64,000 nt of DNA from contig NZ_JACJSE010000005.1 of assembly GCF_014698045.1 (NCBI RefSeq), forward strand, positions 455,110 through 519,109, written 5' to 3'. This DNA is from Aulosira sp. FACHB-615 (lineage in GTDB: Bacteria > Cyanobacteriota > Cyanobacteriia > Cyanobacteriales > Nostocaceae). Of this stretch, positions 7,995 to 17,313 are shown one piece after another. The notes beneath the pieces were generated by a model that saw only the letters and a program-made list of their open reading frames with translations, was not told the origin of the DNA and did no database searches. The number at the start of each line of letters is the position of its first letter. Within the stretch, counting starts at the first letter, position 1. Both the position numbers and the translations under genes were made by a program.

Positions 7995-10601
7995 TTATTT
8001 GCTGACAATTGTCCAAACACCATCCCAGGAATCTGGCGGTGGTGTTTGGTGATAATTTTGGGCGCGTTCTAGATGAATTTCTACGGCTTGATCCTTGGGG
8101 CGGAGGTGTTTTGCGGCGGTAAAACTAGCGATCGCCCCGGCAAAATCCTTTGCTAAATAAGCAGCCCGGCCGTTATGATAGTGAAACAAAAACTCTTGGG
8201 TATCAGCATCTAAAGGCGTATTGCGATCGCTAATTAACTCATAAATATTCACAGCTTGGTTTTTACCCTTAACGCGAATTTTATCTAACTCCCGCACCCA
8301 AATGCGATCGCTGCAAAGTTGGTAGGTAAATTCGCTCAAAATAATATCACAGCCATATTCTTTCGTGACCGCTTCTAGACGGGCGCTTAAGTTTACACTA
8401 TCGCCAATCACGGTGTAATCCATACGTTTGTGAGAGCCAATATTACCAGAAACAACTTCCCCAGAACTAATCCCTATCCCGATACGAATTTGTGGTTGTT
8501 CCTGAATAATTCGCCGTTGGTTAAATTCTTGCAGACGTTGGCGCATATCTAAGGCTGATTGTACCGCCTGCCAAGCATGGTTTTCTGTAATTGGTAAAGG
8601 CGCACCAAACACAGCCATTAAAGCATCGCCAATAAATTTATCTAAAGTGCCTTCATAATTAAAAACCGCTTCCACCATTGTTTCAAAATATTGGTTCAAC
8701 AGCGATACAACTTCTGCTGCGCCCAAATTTTCCGTCAAAGTGGTGTAGCCACGAATATCAGAAAATAAGACAGTCACATCCTTACGTTCACCCACCATCA
8801 AAGCATCTTCACCCAAAGCCATGACTTGTTCTGCAACATGGGGAGTCAGGTAACGATACATTGTGGTTTTCAGGCGTTTTTCTTGGCTAATGTCTTCTAG
8901 AACTACTAAACCGCCTCTCACTCCCCCTTCTGGGTTGGTGAGGGGATTTACAGTCAAATTAATACTGCGTTCTAACTGTTCTACTTGATTAGCGGGGATT
9001 AATTGGGATGGAGGAGTTAACAGTAAATTCCAAGGAATGAAAAGGTCAGGGTTATTGCGATCGCGGACTGTTAAAATCAACTGATGAGTTGTGCCAGTTT
9101 GCAAAGCTGAGTCTTGATTGTCACTATTCACTCGCCCGTCTAAAGTCAATGCTTGATATAGCCCCACCATCAAACTTTGTTCTGGAACATAATGTCTAGC
9201 GCCCGATGTCAAACTGTCTTCTAAGCGCATTTGCAAATTTTCAATGGGTACTACTTCCCACACAAAGCGCCCGATTAAATTTTGCTCCCACAATAATTTA
9301 TTGCTTTTGTTATTAGTATCAGCCAAAGGACAACCCAATAACTCTAAAGCCGCATCATTAATTGTCACAATTCGACCAATCATATCAGTCGAAATTACAG
9401 CATCAGATAGACTTTGCAAAATGTCTTTTTGATACTGTTTCTCTAACAGGACATTTTCAAACAGCCGCGCATTTTCTAATGCTATGCCTGCTTGAATATT
9501 AAAAGCTCGCATAAACTCTTCATCAGAGGCGCTAAAACTGCCTTTTTGCTTATTAATTAGCTGAGTTACCCCAATTAATTCATTAGCAGAATTAAACACT
9601 GGTAAACATAAAATATTCCGCGTTACATAGCCAGTTTTTCTATCTGTACTGGGGTCAAAACGTGGGTCTTTATAAGCATCAGGAATATTTAATGCGTCTC
9701 CTGTTGATGCTACATAACCAGCAATTCCCCGATTTGCCGGCATCCGAATTTCAAGAAAGTCTGTGGGCGATGCTGCGGCTGCAACTTTTGTCCAAAGTTC
9801 ACCCATTTCTTTGCGATACAAAAACAGCGTACTCCGGTCTGCTTGCATCAAAATTCGGGCTTGTTCCATGACTATTTGCAAAGTTGCTTCTAAGTCTAAA
9901 CTCTGCCCTAATGTTTGAGTCGCCCTTAATAATGCTGTTGCGCCTCGTTGATTGCGGGCTGCTACATAAAAGGATTGACAAGTTTCTAAAATAATCCCAA
10001 TAGAAGCAGCAAAATCTCGGAATGATTCTTCATCTTCATGATTAAAAGGCACATTACCTTCTTTATTTGCCAGTTGCACAACAGCAACAGTTTGACTCTT
10101 ACTACTAACAACAGGCATACATAAAATATTGCGAATTTTATAGCCCATTTGTTTTTCTAAATCTGGACTAAATAAAGGATGTGTTGCAGTTTCCGCAATG
10201 TTTAAATATTGGGCTGTACTCGCTACATGCCCAGGAATGCCAACATTAATTGGCGTTCTAATTTCTAAAAATTTTTGACTATTATCTTGGGGAACTTTTG
10301 ACCAGAGTTGACCTTTATCATAGTCAACTAAAAAAATTGCTGTGTGTTCAGCTTGGAGAATTTGACCAATTTTCAAGGTAATGGCTTCTAGTACCTTTTC
10401 CAACATTGTTTCTAGAGCTTCATTATTAATTAATTCAATGGCTCTGAGAAATTGTTGGAACTCAGCCGTTATAAAATCAAGTAGACAGACAAATTCGTTA
10501 ACAGAAAGGTCTTTGACACGACGTAGTAAGGCGTGGGTGCGATTAACTTGTGTGAGTTCAGTTAATGTAGCCAAGACGCTACCAGGGTTGGGAAGAGTCA
10601 T
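7995..10601 (-). CDS. Class III adenylate cyclase with tandem GAF and PAS domains (CyaB1/CyaB2-like)
   Basis: The 868-aa protein is organised like Anabaena CyaB1 and CyaB2: GAF-A (about 60-210), GAF-B (about 235-380), PAS (about 390-570), catalytic cyclase domain (about 600-790) and a C-terminal TPR-like tail. Both GAFs carry the NK...F...DE signature of cyclic-nucleotide-binding GAFs (NKEGNVPFNHEDEE at 179; NKQKGSFSASDEE at 350), so cAMP probably activates the enzyme. In the catalytic domain I see metal-binding Asp615 and Asp659 (LFSDIRG, FIGDALMA), purine-selecting Lys655 and Thr730, and transition-state Asn737/Arg741. The Lys-Thr pair predicts ATP rather than GTP as substrate. The protein is intact, apparently soluble, and monocistronic with sqdX upstream. 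Confidence 0.93.
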   Translation of the reverse strand: MTLPNPGSVLATLTELTQVNRTHALLRRVKDLSVNEFVCLLDFITAEFQQFLRAIELINNEALETMLEKVLEAITLKIGQILQAEHTAIFLVDYDKGQLWSKVPQDNSQKFLEIRTPINVGIPGHVASTAQYLNIAETATHPLFSPDLEKQMGYKIRNILCMPVVSSKSQTVAVVQLANKEGNVPFNHEDEESFRDFAASIGIILETCQSFYVAARNQRGATALLRATQTLGQSLDLEATLQIVMEQARILMQADRSTLFLYRKEMGELWTKVAAAASPTDFLEIRMPANRGIAGYVASTGDALNIPDAYKDPRFDPSTDRKTGYVTRNILCLPVFNSANELIGVTQLINKQKGSFSASDEEFMRAFNIQAGIALENARLFENVLLEKQYQKDILQSLSDAVISTDMIGRIVTINDAALELLGCPLADTNNKSNKLLWEQNLIGRFVWEVVPIENLQMRLEDSLTSGARHYVPEQSLMVGLYQALTLDGRVNSDNQDSALQTGTTHQLILTVRDRNNPDLFIPWNLLLTPPSQLIPANQVEQLERSINLTVNPLTNPEGGVRGGLVVLEDISQEKRLKTTMYRYLTPHVAEQVMALGEDALMVGERKDVTVLFSDIRGYTTLTENLGAAEVVSLLNQYFETMVEAVFNYEGTLDKFIGDALMAVFGAPLPITENHAWQAVQSALDMRQRLQEFNQRRIIQEQPQIRIGIGISSGEVVSGNIGSHKRMDYTVIGDSVNLSARLEAVTKEYGCDIILSEFTYQLCSDRIWVRELDKIRVKGKNQAVNIYELISDRNTPLDADTQEFLFHYHNGRAAYLAKDFAGAIASFTAAKHLRPKDQAVEIHLERAQNYHQTPPPDSWDGVWTIVSK

Positions 10602-10718
10602 GGAATTTTAGATTTTAGATTTTAGATTTTAGATTTAAAGCTGAGATTGTGCTTTTATCTATCGTTAATCGTTCCGAAAATCGTGGAGCAGAAATGCCCC
10701 ACAATTCCTATCCTGCAT

Positions 10719-11855
10719 TTAAACTGCTGCTGTTGGCTGTTTTACTGAGACTATTTTGTGATAGTAATCTTGCAGCTGGCGTGTGGCCGCTGCCCATCCC
10801 CATTTTTCTGCTTCTTTACGAGCATTTTGACGAATGATATCTCGTTCTTGCTGATTTTCCAAGAGGCGAATTGTAGCAGAAATCGCATCTTGAATGTCTG
10901 CTTTGGGGTTAAAAAGATATCCATTCACACCATCTGTAACAATATCAGGGATGCCACCAGAACGGGCAGCAACTACTGGACAACCAGCGGCCATTGCTTC
11001 TAATAAGACTAACCCCAGAGTTTCTGTGCGGGAAGGGAAAATAAAAGCATCAGCACTCGCAAAAGCAGAACCTAACTCACGTCCCATGAGATAGCCAACA
11101 AAATGGGTGTTGCTTCCAGCAAAGTGTTTTTCTAAGGCTTGGCGATGGGGGCCATCTCCCACTAAAGCCAATCGCGCTTGGGGAATTGCTTCTAAAATTG
11201 GTTTAATGCGTTCAATTTCTTTTTCGGCAGATAAGCGACCAACATACAATAATAAGGGACTTTCGGGATGGTTTTGGGAAAGATGCGATCGCATCTCTAA
11301 ACTGGCTAAATTAGGATGAAATAATTCTGTATCTACGCCCCTCTGCCACAAGTCTACTCTTTCAATGCCATGTGATGACAATTCCTCCATCATGGCTGTC
11401 GAGGTACAAAGATTTAACAATGCTTGATTATGAGCGCCTTTGAGCAATTCCCACAACAAGCCTTCTAACATTCCTAAGCCGTAATGCTGGAGATATTGCG
11501 GTAAATGGGTATGGTAAGAAGCTACTAAGGGAATTTTCAAAACTTTGCTATAAAAAATGCCTGATAATCCTAAAACAGCAGGGTTTACAACATGAATAAT
11601 ATCAGGCTGGAATTCTTCTAAAGCATAACCAATGGCTGGGCGGGGTAGTGCCATTTTTAACTCTGGATACAGAGGCAAAGGAAAGCCACTAATGCCGTAA
11701 ACTTTCGCTCCTTTATGTTCCGTGATTCCACCCTCTGGGGCAATCACTAAAACTTGATTTCCATCACGCTGTAGATGGTCAACTGTATGGCGTAGACGTG
11801 TAACTATGCCATCTACTTTCGGCAAAAAGGTTTCGGTGAATAGGGCTATTCTCAT
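10719..11855 (-). CDS. sqdX: Sulfoquinovosyl diacylglycerol synthase SqdX
   Basis: SqdX transfers sulfoquinovose from UDP-sulfoquinovose to diacylglycerol, the last step of sulfolipid (SQDG) synthesis at the thylakoid/inner membrane. The 378-aa GT4-family protein begins MRIALFTETFLPKVDGIVTR, a near-diagnostic SqdX start. It has the acceptor-side HVVNPAVLGLSG and SYHTHLPQYLQHYG, then the nucleotide-sugar-binding half with YVGRLSAEKEIE and the retaining-GT motif FPSRTETLGLVLLEAMAAG (E-x7-E) near residue 290. The partner gene sqdB lies 5.4 kb upstream on the same strand; the two are usually close together, but here an NRPS gene separates them. Confidence 0.93.
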   Translation of the reverse strand: MRIALFTETFLPKVDGIVTRLRHTVDHLQRDGNQVLVIAPEGGITEHKGAKVYGISGFPLPLYPELKMALPRPAIGYALEEFQPDIIHVVNPAVLGLSGIFYSKVLKIPLVASYHTHLPQYLQHYGLGMLEGLLWELLKGAHNQALLNLCTSTAMMEELSSHGIERVDLWQRGVDTELFHPNLASLEMRSHLSQNHPESPLLLYVGRLSAEKEIERIKPILEAIPQARLALVGDGPHRQALEKHFAGSNTHFVGYLMGRELGSAFASADAFIFPSRTETLGLVLLEAMAAGCPVVAARSGGIPDIVTDGVNGYLFNPKADIQDAISATIRLLENQQERDIIRQNARKEAEKWGWAAATRQLQDYYHKIVSVKQPTAAV

Positions 11856-12129
11856 ACAAAAATTCTTCAGTCCACGCAGGTAATCTCAACTGCTGTTGAA
11901 TTTCAGGTTCTACAACAGAGTAAACTGTTTCTCGTAGCGGAATCAATTGTGTACGGTGAGAAATATATAGGACTTACCCATAAAAACGAAGAATCAAGGG
12001 TTTTGGCGAGGGTGTAGGGGTACAGGGGAGCCACTGGCGTGGGTGGGTTTCCCAACTTGAGCCAAGTGGCGTGTGTATGTATCTAAAAACCTTACGTCAC
12101 ACACCCTTATACCCAATACCCTAATTACA
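11856..12129. other. Repeat-containing spacer between NRPS gene and sqdX
   Basis: The 274-bp gap carries GGGTGTAGGGGT-type short repeats (about 12007-12026), a GGACTTAC sequence near 11971 that also precedes other repeat blocks (26227, 32560), and two GTGGCGTG copies. No terminator with a T-run was found. Confidence 0.5.
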
Positions 12130-15100
12130 TCAATGCTGATGTTCAAATACTCGATAATCTTGGTTTTGAAGTATCCACCGCATCTTCTCAGCCTTTGGTG
12201 ATACTACCTGATGATCTGCTTGTGCTTCCTCTAAGCAAAACCGCAATTTTTCAGCTAACATCTGCACACCTGGTTCTCCCAACATACCTAAATGTGTACC
12301 AGGAACTTCATGAATTTCTACCCCTTGTTTAGCCATTGCACTCCAGCCTCTACAGGGTTTGAACTGACACCATCGCAAAACTTCTTTGGTGGTAAATAAA
12401 GTTACCTTGCCAGGGTAGGATTTGACTACATAATCTGCCATTGTTGCTTGTTTGATTGCTTCTATTAGTGCCATATTGTAAGGGTTGGCATCGTCAGTGA
12501 AAGAATGTTCGTTCCATAAGTCGAATTTGCTACTGTGTTTCCCTAATAACATGGATTTAAACCAATCCACTTTGGCGAGAACATAGTTTCTTCTATCTAC
12601 AGATGGCAGTCGCAATAGGGTAAGCCAGTAGACATACAATGTCCGCAATAGCGAAGGATGACTGATATATAAGCTGGGGTTATATGTATCAAACATTGCC
12701 AATAAAGCCACGCGATCGCCTTGAGCAACTAACTGACGCGCCATTTCATAAGCAATTGTCCCCCCACTAGAGAAGCCGCCCAAAAGATAAGGGCCATGAG
12801 GTTGAACGGTGCGAATTTCTTTGATGTAGTGAGCGGCCATGTCTTCAACTCTGGTGTGGGGAGCTTGTTTGCCATCAAGTCCTTGTGCTTGTAAGCCATA
12901 CACGGGTTGCTCTGTACCCAGATAACGTACTAGAGTTTGATAGCCAATCACATTACCACCAAGGGCGTGAATCAAGAATAAAGGACGTTTCGCACTACTA
13001 CCAGGCTGAATTGTCACCAGAGAAGACCAAGAAGTTTTTGTGTTTGATTGGCTGAGAATGTTAGCTAATTGCTCTATGGTTGGTGATTGTAATAAGGTAG
13101 CGAGGGGGAGTTTTTGACCAAATGCCTTTTCAACTTGTGTAAATAATTTCACCGCCAGTAGGGAATTTCCCCCCAATTCAAAGAAATTATCTCTAATTCC
13201 AACTGATTGAATACCTAAAACCTCTGACCAAATTCGCGCTAACTCAATTTCTATGGTGTTTCTCGGCGCAATCAAGGCTTTTTCTAATTCTGGTCTTTGG
13301 TCGGGGATGGGCAGAGCGCGGCGATCTACCTTACCATTGGGAGTCAGAGGAATTTTGGCGATCGCGACAAAGGCAGATGGAATCATATACTCTGGTAGTT
13401 TCTCTCGCAGAAACCGCCTTAATTCATTCATATTAGGTTTAGATTCATCATTTACCACCACATAAGCCACTAACCGCTTATTTCCTGGCTCATCCTCTCT
13501 GGCTATAACTACAGTTTCTTCTACAGATTCGTGTTGTGTGAGTACACTCTCAATCTCTCCCAACTCGATACGGAAACCGCGAATCTTAACTTGATGGTCA
13601 ATTCGTCCGAGGAATTCAATATTCCCATCGCTGAGATAACGGGCTAAATCCCCAGTTTTGTATAGTTTGGAATTGCCAAAGGGACTGGGAATAAATTTTT
13701 GGGCTGTAAGTTCCGGTTGATTTAAATAGCCAGAGGCTAAACATTCTCCACCAATATATAACTCTCCAGTCACACCAATAGGACAGGGATTGAGGTAATC
13801 ATCGAGAATGTAATATTGAGCGTTTTGGATGGGTTTGCCATAGGGAATACTCTTCCAATGCGGCTCGACTTTGCCGATGGGATAATAATTAGACCAAATA
13901 GTTGCTTCCGTTGCACCACCCAAACTAATCACCTCAACCCCTGGAAAGGTGGTTTTCAGTAAATCTGGTAGGGTGACTGGTATCCAATCACCACTCATAA
14001 ATACTAACCGCAGTTGGGGATGACAATTAGTTGCTTGAACCTTGGGGAAAAAGCCAGCCAGTTGTTGTAGTGCAGGCGGCGCAGAATCCCAAAAGGTAAT
14101 CGGCTCATGACAGAGAATGTGTAGTAAAGCTTCTGGATCTCGGACATCATGGCTAGATACAACCCGAATCGAACCACCTGCGGCTAATAGTCCAAAAATG
14201 TCATAAACTGACAGGTCAAAACATAAGGATGTGATAAATAGAACTCTGTCGTTAGCATTAACATTGAAGGTTTTGTTCACCCACTCAATCAAGTTGATTA
14301 CTGGTTGATGACGAACTACAACCCCTTTGGGTGTACCCGTAGAGCCAGAGGTAAAAATCACATAGGCGATATCATCAGAACTTGCAGATGTTGGTAAATT
14401 TTCTGTGGGCAGTAAATCTAGATAGGAACGATGCCAAATAGAGGGTGTAGGGGTATGAGGGTGTAGGGGTGTAGGGGAAAATTTACTATGTGCAGATTTA
14501 TCTAAACAGATTAAATGTTGCAGTGCGCTCAGTTCTAACGCATGAATACTAGGTAACAAGCAAGTTTGGGTGACTAGACAGTTAATTTGCAGAGAAGACA
14601 GCAATAATTGAATGCGTGCTTTAGGGAAACTGGGTTCTAGTGGAACATACGCGCCGCCAGCTTTCAAAATCCCTAGGACAGCCGGAATCATTTCTAGCGA
14701 TCGCTCTAAATATACACCCACTAACACCCCTGGTTTGACACCCAGTTGCTTGAGGTGATGGGCTAACTGATTAGCTCTCCAGTTTAACTCTTTGTAGGTG
14801 AGTTGTTCTTGTCCACAAACAACGGCTATAGCGTCTGGTGTCTGCTCTACCTGCGCCTCAAACAGTTGATGAATACAAAGTTGTTCTGCAAAATCTGTTT
14901 GTGTATTATTCCACTCCATCAACATTTGCTGTCTTTCATCTGTCGTCAAGAGTGGTAATTCTCCTAAACACTGCCAAGGATTAGTCGCCATACTGGACAA
15001 TAAAGTTTGAAGATGTCCCAGCATTCGACGGATTTTGGCATCATCAAACTTGTTTTGGTCGTATTTGAGTTTCAATAACAGTTCTGACTCTGCATAGCCA

Positions 15101-16263
15101 ACCAATGTCAGGGGAAAGTTAGTTTGTTCTTCTTGTTTTATCTCCAGGTTTTGCCATCTGTCACCTTGAGAACGCAAAACAGAATTCAATTCATAGTTTT
15201 CAAATACCAGAATGCTATCAAACAGAGGTGTACCGCCAGGAACATCACTCCATCTTTGAATATTGGTTAAGGGGGTGTGTTCGTAGTCTCGTAACGCTAC
15301 CCACTGCGATCGCAATTCTTTTAGCCAAGTCAAAAGCGGTTTTTCTCCTGACACCTTGACTCGCACTGGTAAAGTATTGATGAGCAATCCTACCATCGAA
15401 TCTGCCCCAGTTACAGAGGAATGACGACAGGCTCTTGTCGCCCCAAACACAACATCAGACTCGCCACTATAACGACTGAGCAATAAAGCCCAAGCACCTT
15501 GTACTAAAGTATTTAGCGTAATTTGATGTTGTTTTGCTAAAGACTGCAACATCACTGTAGTTTTTGCTGATAGTCGAATTGCTTGTTCGCCAAAACCCTT
15601 TTTCTCACCAGGGTTTGAGTCTACTAATAAAGGCGTGGGTGCGGTAAAACCTTTGAGCAAGTCCCGCCAAAAACTTTCTGATTTAGACCAATCCTGCTGC
15701 TGTAACCATGCAATGTGGTCTTGATAAGGACGAGGTTGGGGTAGTTGTAAGTCTTTACCCTGACAGAAAGCATCGTAAAAGGTGAAAACTTCTTTAATGA
15801 TGATGGACAAAGAGCGACCATCTAACAAAACATGGTGAAAAGTCCAAACAAATTGATAGACAGATTCTCTCAACTGAAATAATGCCAGACGCATCAATGG
15901 GGCGGTATTTAACTGAAACCCAAGAGTGCGATCGCTTTGTAGATAAACTTGCAATTTAGTTGATTGTTCTGTATCAGACAAGCCACACCAATCTTGCTGT
16001 TCTAAGGAAATTTTTACCTGCTGCTGCACACATTGTAGAGGTTCTTGTCCGGTTTCCCAATCAAAACTAGTTCTCAAAACTGCGTGTCGTTCTACAACTT
16101 TCTGCCATGCTTTTTGAAATGCCAAAACATCAATTTTTTCATGTATTAAACAGATTATCTGCTCAATATCCACTCCTGAGTTTTGAGCAACTAGACTGTT
16201 GAATAGCATTCCTTGTTGTATAGATGAAAGCTGGTATGATTTGTTTACAGTTACTACTTTCAT
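12130..16263 (-). CDS. Single-module nonribosomal peptide synthetase (C-A-PCP-TE)
   Basis: The 1377-aa enzyme is one complete module. It has a condensation domain (about 1-430) with active-site HHVLLDG (His143-Gly149), an adenylation domain (about 465-985) with YVIFTSGSTGTPKG (A3), a GELYIGG-type A7 and YKTGDLARY, a carrier domain (about 1000-1070) with GGNSLL (phosphopantetheine Ser1034), and a thioesterase (about 1090-1350) with GFSSG (Ser1165) and a late His in PGTHLGML. The selectivity residues read by eye are D683 L684 Y687 D726 F755 S757 L781 I789 W790 K978 (DLYDFSLIWK), closest to the cysteine code DLYNLSLIWK; this is tentative. The C domain has HHxxxDG, so it is a condensing rather than a cyclising domain. 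Residues about 595-608 come from an inserted intergenic-type repeat. No other NRPS/PKS, MbtH or phosphopantetheinyl transferase gene is nearby. Confidence 0.93.
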   Translation of the reverse strand: MKVVTVNKSYQLSSIQQGMLFNSLVAQNSGVDIEQIICLIHEKIDVLAFQKAWQKVVERHAVLRTSFDWETGQEPLQCVQQQVKISLEQQDWCGLSDTEQSTKLQVYLQSDRTLGFQLNTAPLMRLALFQLRESVYQFVWTFHHVLLDGRSLSIIIKEVFTFYDAFCQGKDLQLPQPRPYQDHIAWLQQQDWSKSESFWRDLLKGFTAPTPLLVDSNPGEKKGFGEQAIRLSAKTTVMLQSLAKQHQITLNTLVQGAWALLLSRYSGESDVVFGATRACRHSSVTGADSMVGLLINTLPVRVKVSGEKPLLTWLKELRSQWVALRDYEHTPLTNIQRWSDVPGGTPLFDSILVFENYELNSVLRSQGDRWQNLEIKQEEQTNFPLTLVGYAESELLLKLKYDQNKFDDAKIRRMLGHLQTLLSSMATNPWQCLGELPLLTTDERQQMLMEWNNTQTDFAEQLCIHQLFEAQVEQTPDAIAVVCGQEQLTYKELNWRANQLAHHLKQLGVKPGVLVGVYLERSLEMIPAVLGILKAGGAYVPLEPSFPKARIQLLLSSLQINCLVTQTCLLPSIHALELSALQHLICLDKSAHSKFSPTPLHPHTPTPSIWHRSYLDLLPTENLPTSASSDDIAYVIFTSGSTGTPKGVVVRHQPVINLIEWVNKTFNVNANDRVLFITSLCFDLSVYDIFGLLAAGGSIRVVSSHDVRDPEALLHILCHEPITFWDSAPPALQQLAGFFPKVQATNCHPQLRLVFMSGDWIPVTLPDLLKTTFPGVEVISLGGATEATIWSNYYPIGKVEPHWKSIPYGKPIQNAQYYILDDYLNPCPIGVTGELYIGGECLASGYLNQPELTAQKFIPSPFGNSKLYKTGDLARYLSDGNIEFLGRIDHQVKIRGFRIELGEIESVLTQHESVEETVVIAREDEPGNKRLVAYVVVNDESKPNMNELRRFLREKLPEYMIPSAFVAIAKIPLTPNGKVDRRALPIPDQRPELEKALIAPRNTIEIELARIWSEVLGIQSVGIRDNFFELGGNSLLAVKLFTQVEKAFGQKLPLATLLQSPTIEQLANILSQSNTKTSWSSLVTIQPGSSAKRPLFLIHALGGNVIGYQTLVRYLGTEQPVYGLQAQGLDGKQAPHTRVEDMAAHYIKEIRTVQPHGPYLLGGFSSGGTIAYEMARQLVAQGDRVALLAMFDTYNPSLYISHPSLLRTLYVYWLTLLRLPSVDRRNYVLAKVDWFKSMLLGKHSSKFDLWNEHSFTDDANPYNMALIEAIKQATMADYVVKSYPGKVTLFTTKEVLRWCQFKPCRGWSAMAKQGVEIHEVPGTHLGMLGEPGVQMLAEKLRFCLEEAQADHQVVSPKAEKMRWILQNQDYRVFEHQH
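14440..14481 (-). repeat. GGGTGTA-type short repeat inside the NRPS reading frame
   Basis: On the plus strand this reads as repeated G(A)GGGTGTAGGGGT units and encodes SPTPLHPHTPTPS between adenylation motifs A2 and A3. The same unit is frequent between genes in this window (12007, 32595). Confidence 0.8.
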
Positions 16264-16746
16264 TTTGTTTATCTAACTAGTTTCTAGGGAACAAAGATTT
16301 TTAAAGTGTCATTCTCAAATTGAGAATCAGATGATTTAAATCCTCTGCTTTCTCTACCAATTAATGAATGATTACCATAAGATATCTAGATGCCTCCTAA
16401 ATACAACAGACCCAATGTTTATGAGCTACAGCAACTGATTGAAAAAAGTAATTAGTAATGAGTCAGAAATTTACTTATTACTCACTGCTTATTACTCATT
16501 ACTTAATACGCATGGTGTACCTCACTTACTTCAACAGTGCTGTCAATACCCTAAGCAAAGGCTGATAACTTATGCAAATCAGAAATTGGTAAATTCAATA
16601 ACTTTCACTAGAATTTACTAAGTAGTATTTTCTGATCTGTCTAAAAATAATGAAGAATAATCAAAATCTTAAGAAGAAAATATAAAGATAAAATTAATCT
16701 TACGTAATTTTGAATAATAAGGTTGATATTTTTGACCGTTGATTGG

Positions 16747-16789
16747 TCGCCAATATGGTATTAATACGAAATACGGATACCATTGGCGA
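16747..16789. repeat. Bulged 13-bp hairpin upstream of the NRPS gene
   Basis: TCGCCAATATGGTAT (16747-16761) pairs with ATACCATTGGCGA (16777-16789), with a two-base bulge. It has no T-run. It could be a transcript structure or part of a small dispersed element. Confidence 0.5.
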
Positions 16790-17215
16790 AATATTGCCTA
16801 ACATAAAAACGCCGTATTCACGGCGTACACACAATTACTATTTACAAGGGTTTCAGACTTGATATACCCTTTAAATTGTCATTACGAGCGTAGCGATAGA
16901 GGAGCTTAGTAAGGGGCTTCCAATTAAAAAAATATACTATCATTGTGTAGGCAGGGGGCAGGGGAAAAAGAAAAATACCCTCGCTCGAAAATTGGATAAT
17001 TTATTTTCTGCAAGCCCCTAATTACATAATTGTTATTGCAATTGCTACTGTTCGAGAAGGCTTTCACCTTTTCTAGACGATATAGGACTCATAATTTTTT
17101 GATTTGGAAAAAAATCAGTACAACCAGATCAGGCTTCTTTCCTACTCCCTACTCCCCATTCCCTACTCCCTGCCTATCATGCTTGCGCTGCGCTTCGCTG
17201 ATAAACTACAACTGT

Positions 17216-17250
17216 CTGGTCGTCATACTGCGCTAGTATATGACGACCAG
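17216..17250. repeat. Perfect 12-bp palindrome between sqdB and the NRPS gene
   Basis: CTGGTCGTCATA (17216-17227) is exactly complementary to TATGACGACCAG (17239-17250), with an 11-base spacer. It lies about 65 bp past the sqdB stop codon. The lack of a T-run on either strand argues against a simple intrinsic terminator. Either a factor-dependent end or an operator-like site is possible. Confidence 0.6.
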
Positions 17251-17313
17251 TTTGAGGCCAGCAAGAGATTTGATTGAGATAAGATTCTGTCACCAACCTC
17301 ATACAGTTTTCAC

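Larger units (their letters stand above)
16264..17313. other. One-kilobase gap upstream of the NRPS gene
   Basis: There is no credible gene. Visible items are tandem TATTACTCATTA-type short repeats (16480-16505), a 13-bp bulged hairpin at 16747-16789, a small CGCCGT/ACGGCG hairpin at 16810-16825, CTACTCCC-type repeats at 17145-17175 and the palindrome at 17216-17250. A short reading frame at 16391 (MPPKYNRPNVYELQQLIEKSN, then stop) may be a remnant. The AT-rich part upstream of 16263 probably holds the NRPS promoter. Confidence 0.5.

Noticed and set aside
16391..16456. Short frame MPPKYNRPNVYELQQLIEKSN
   Set aside because: Only 21 codons, no ribosome-binding site and no recognised family. 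Kept as a note on the gap.
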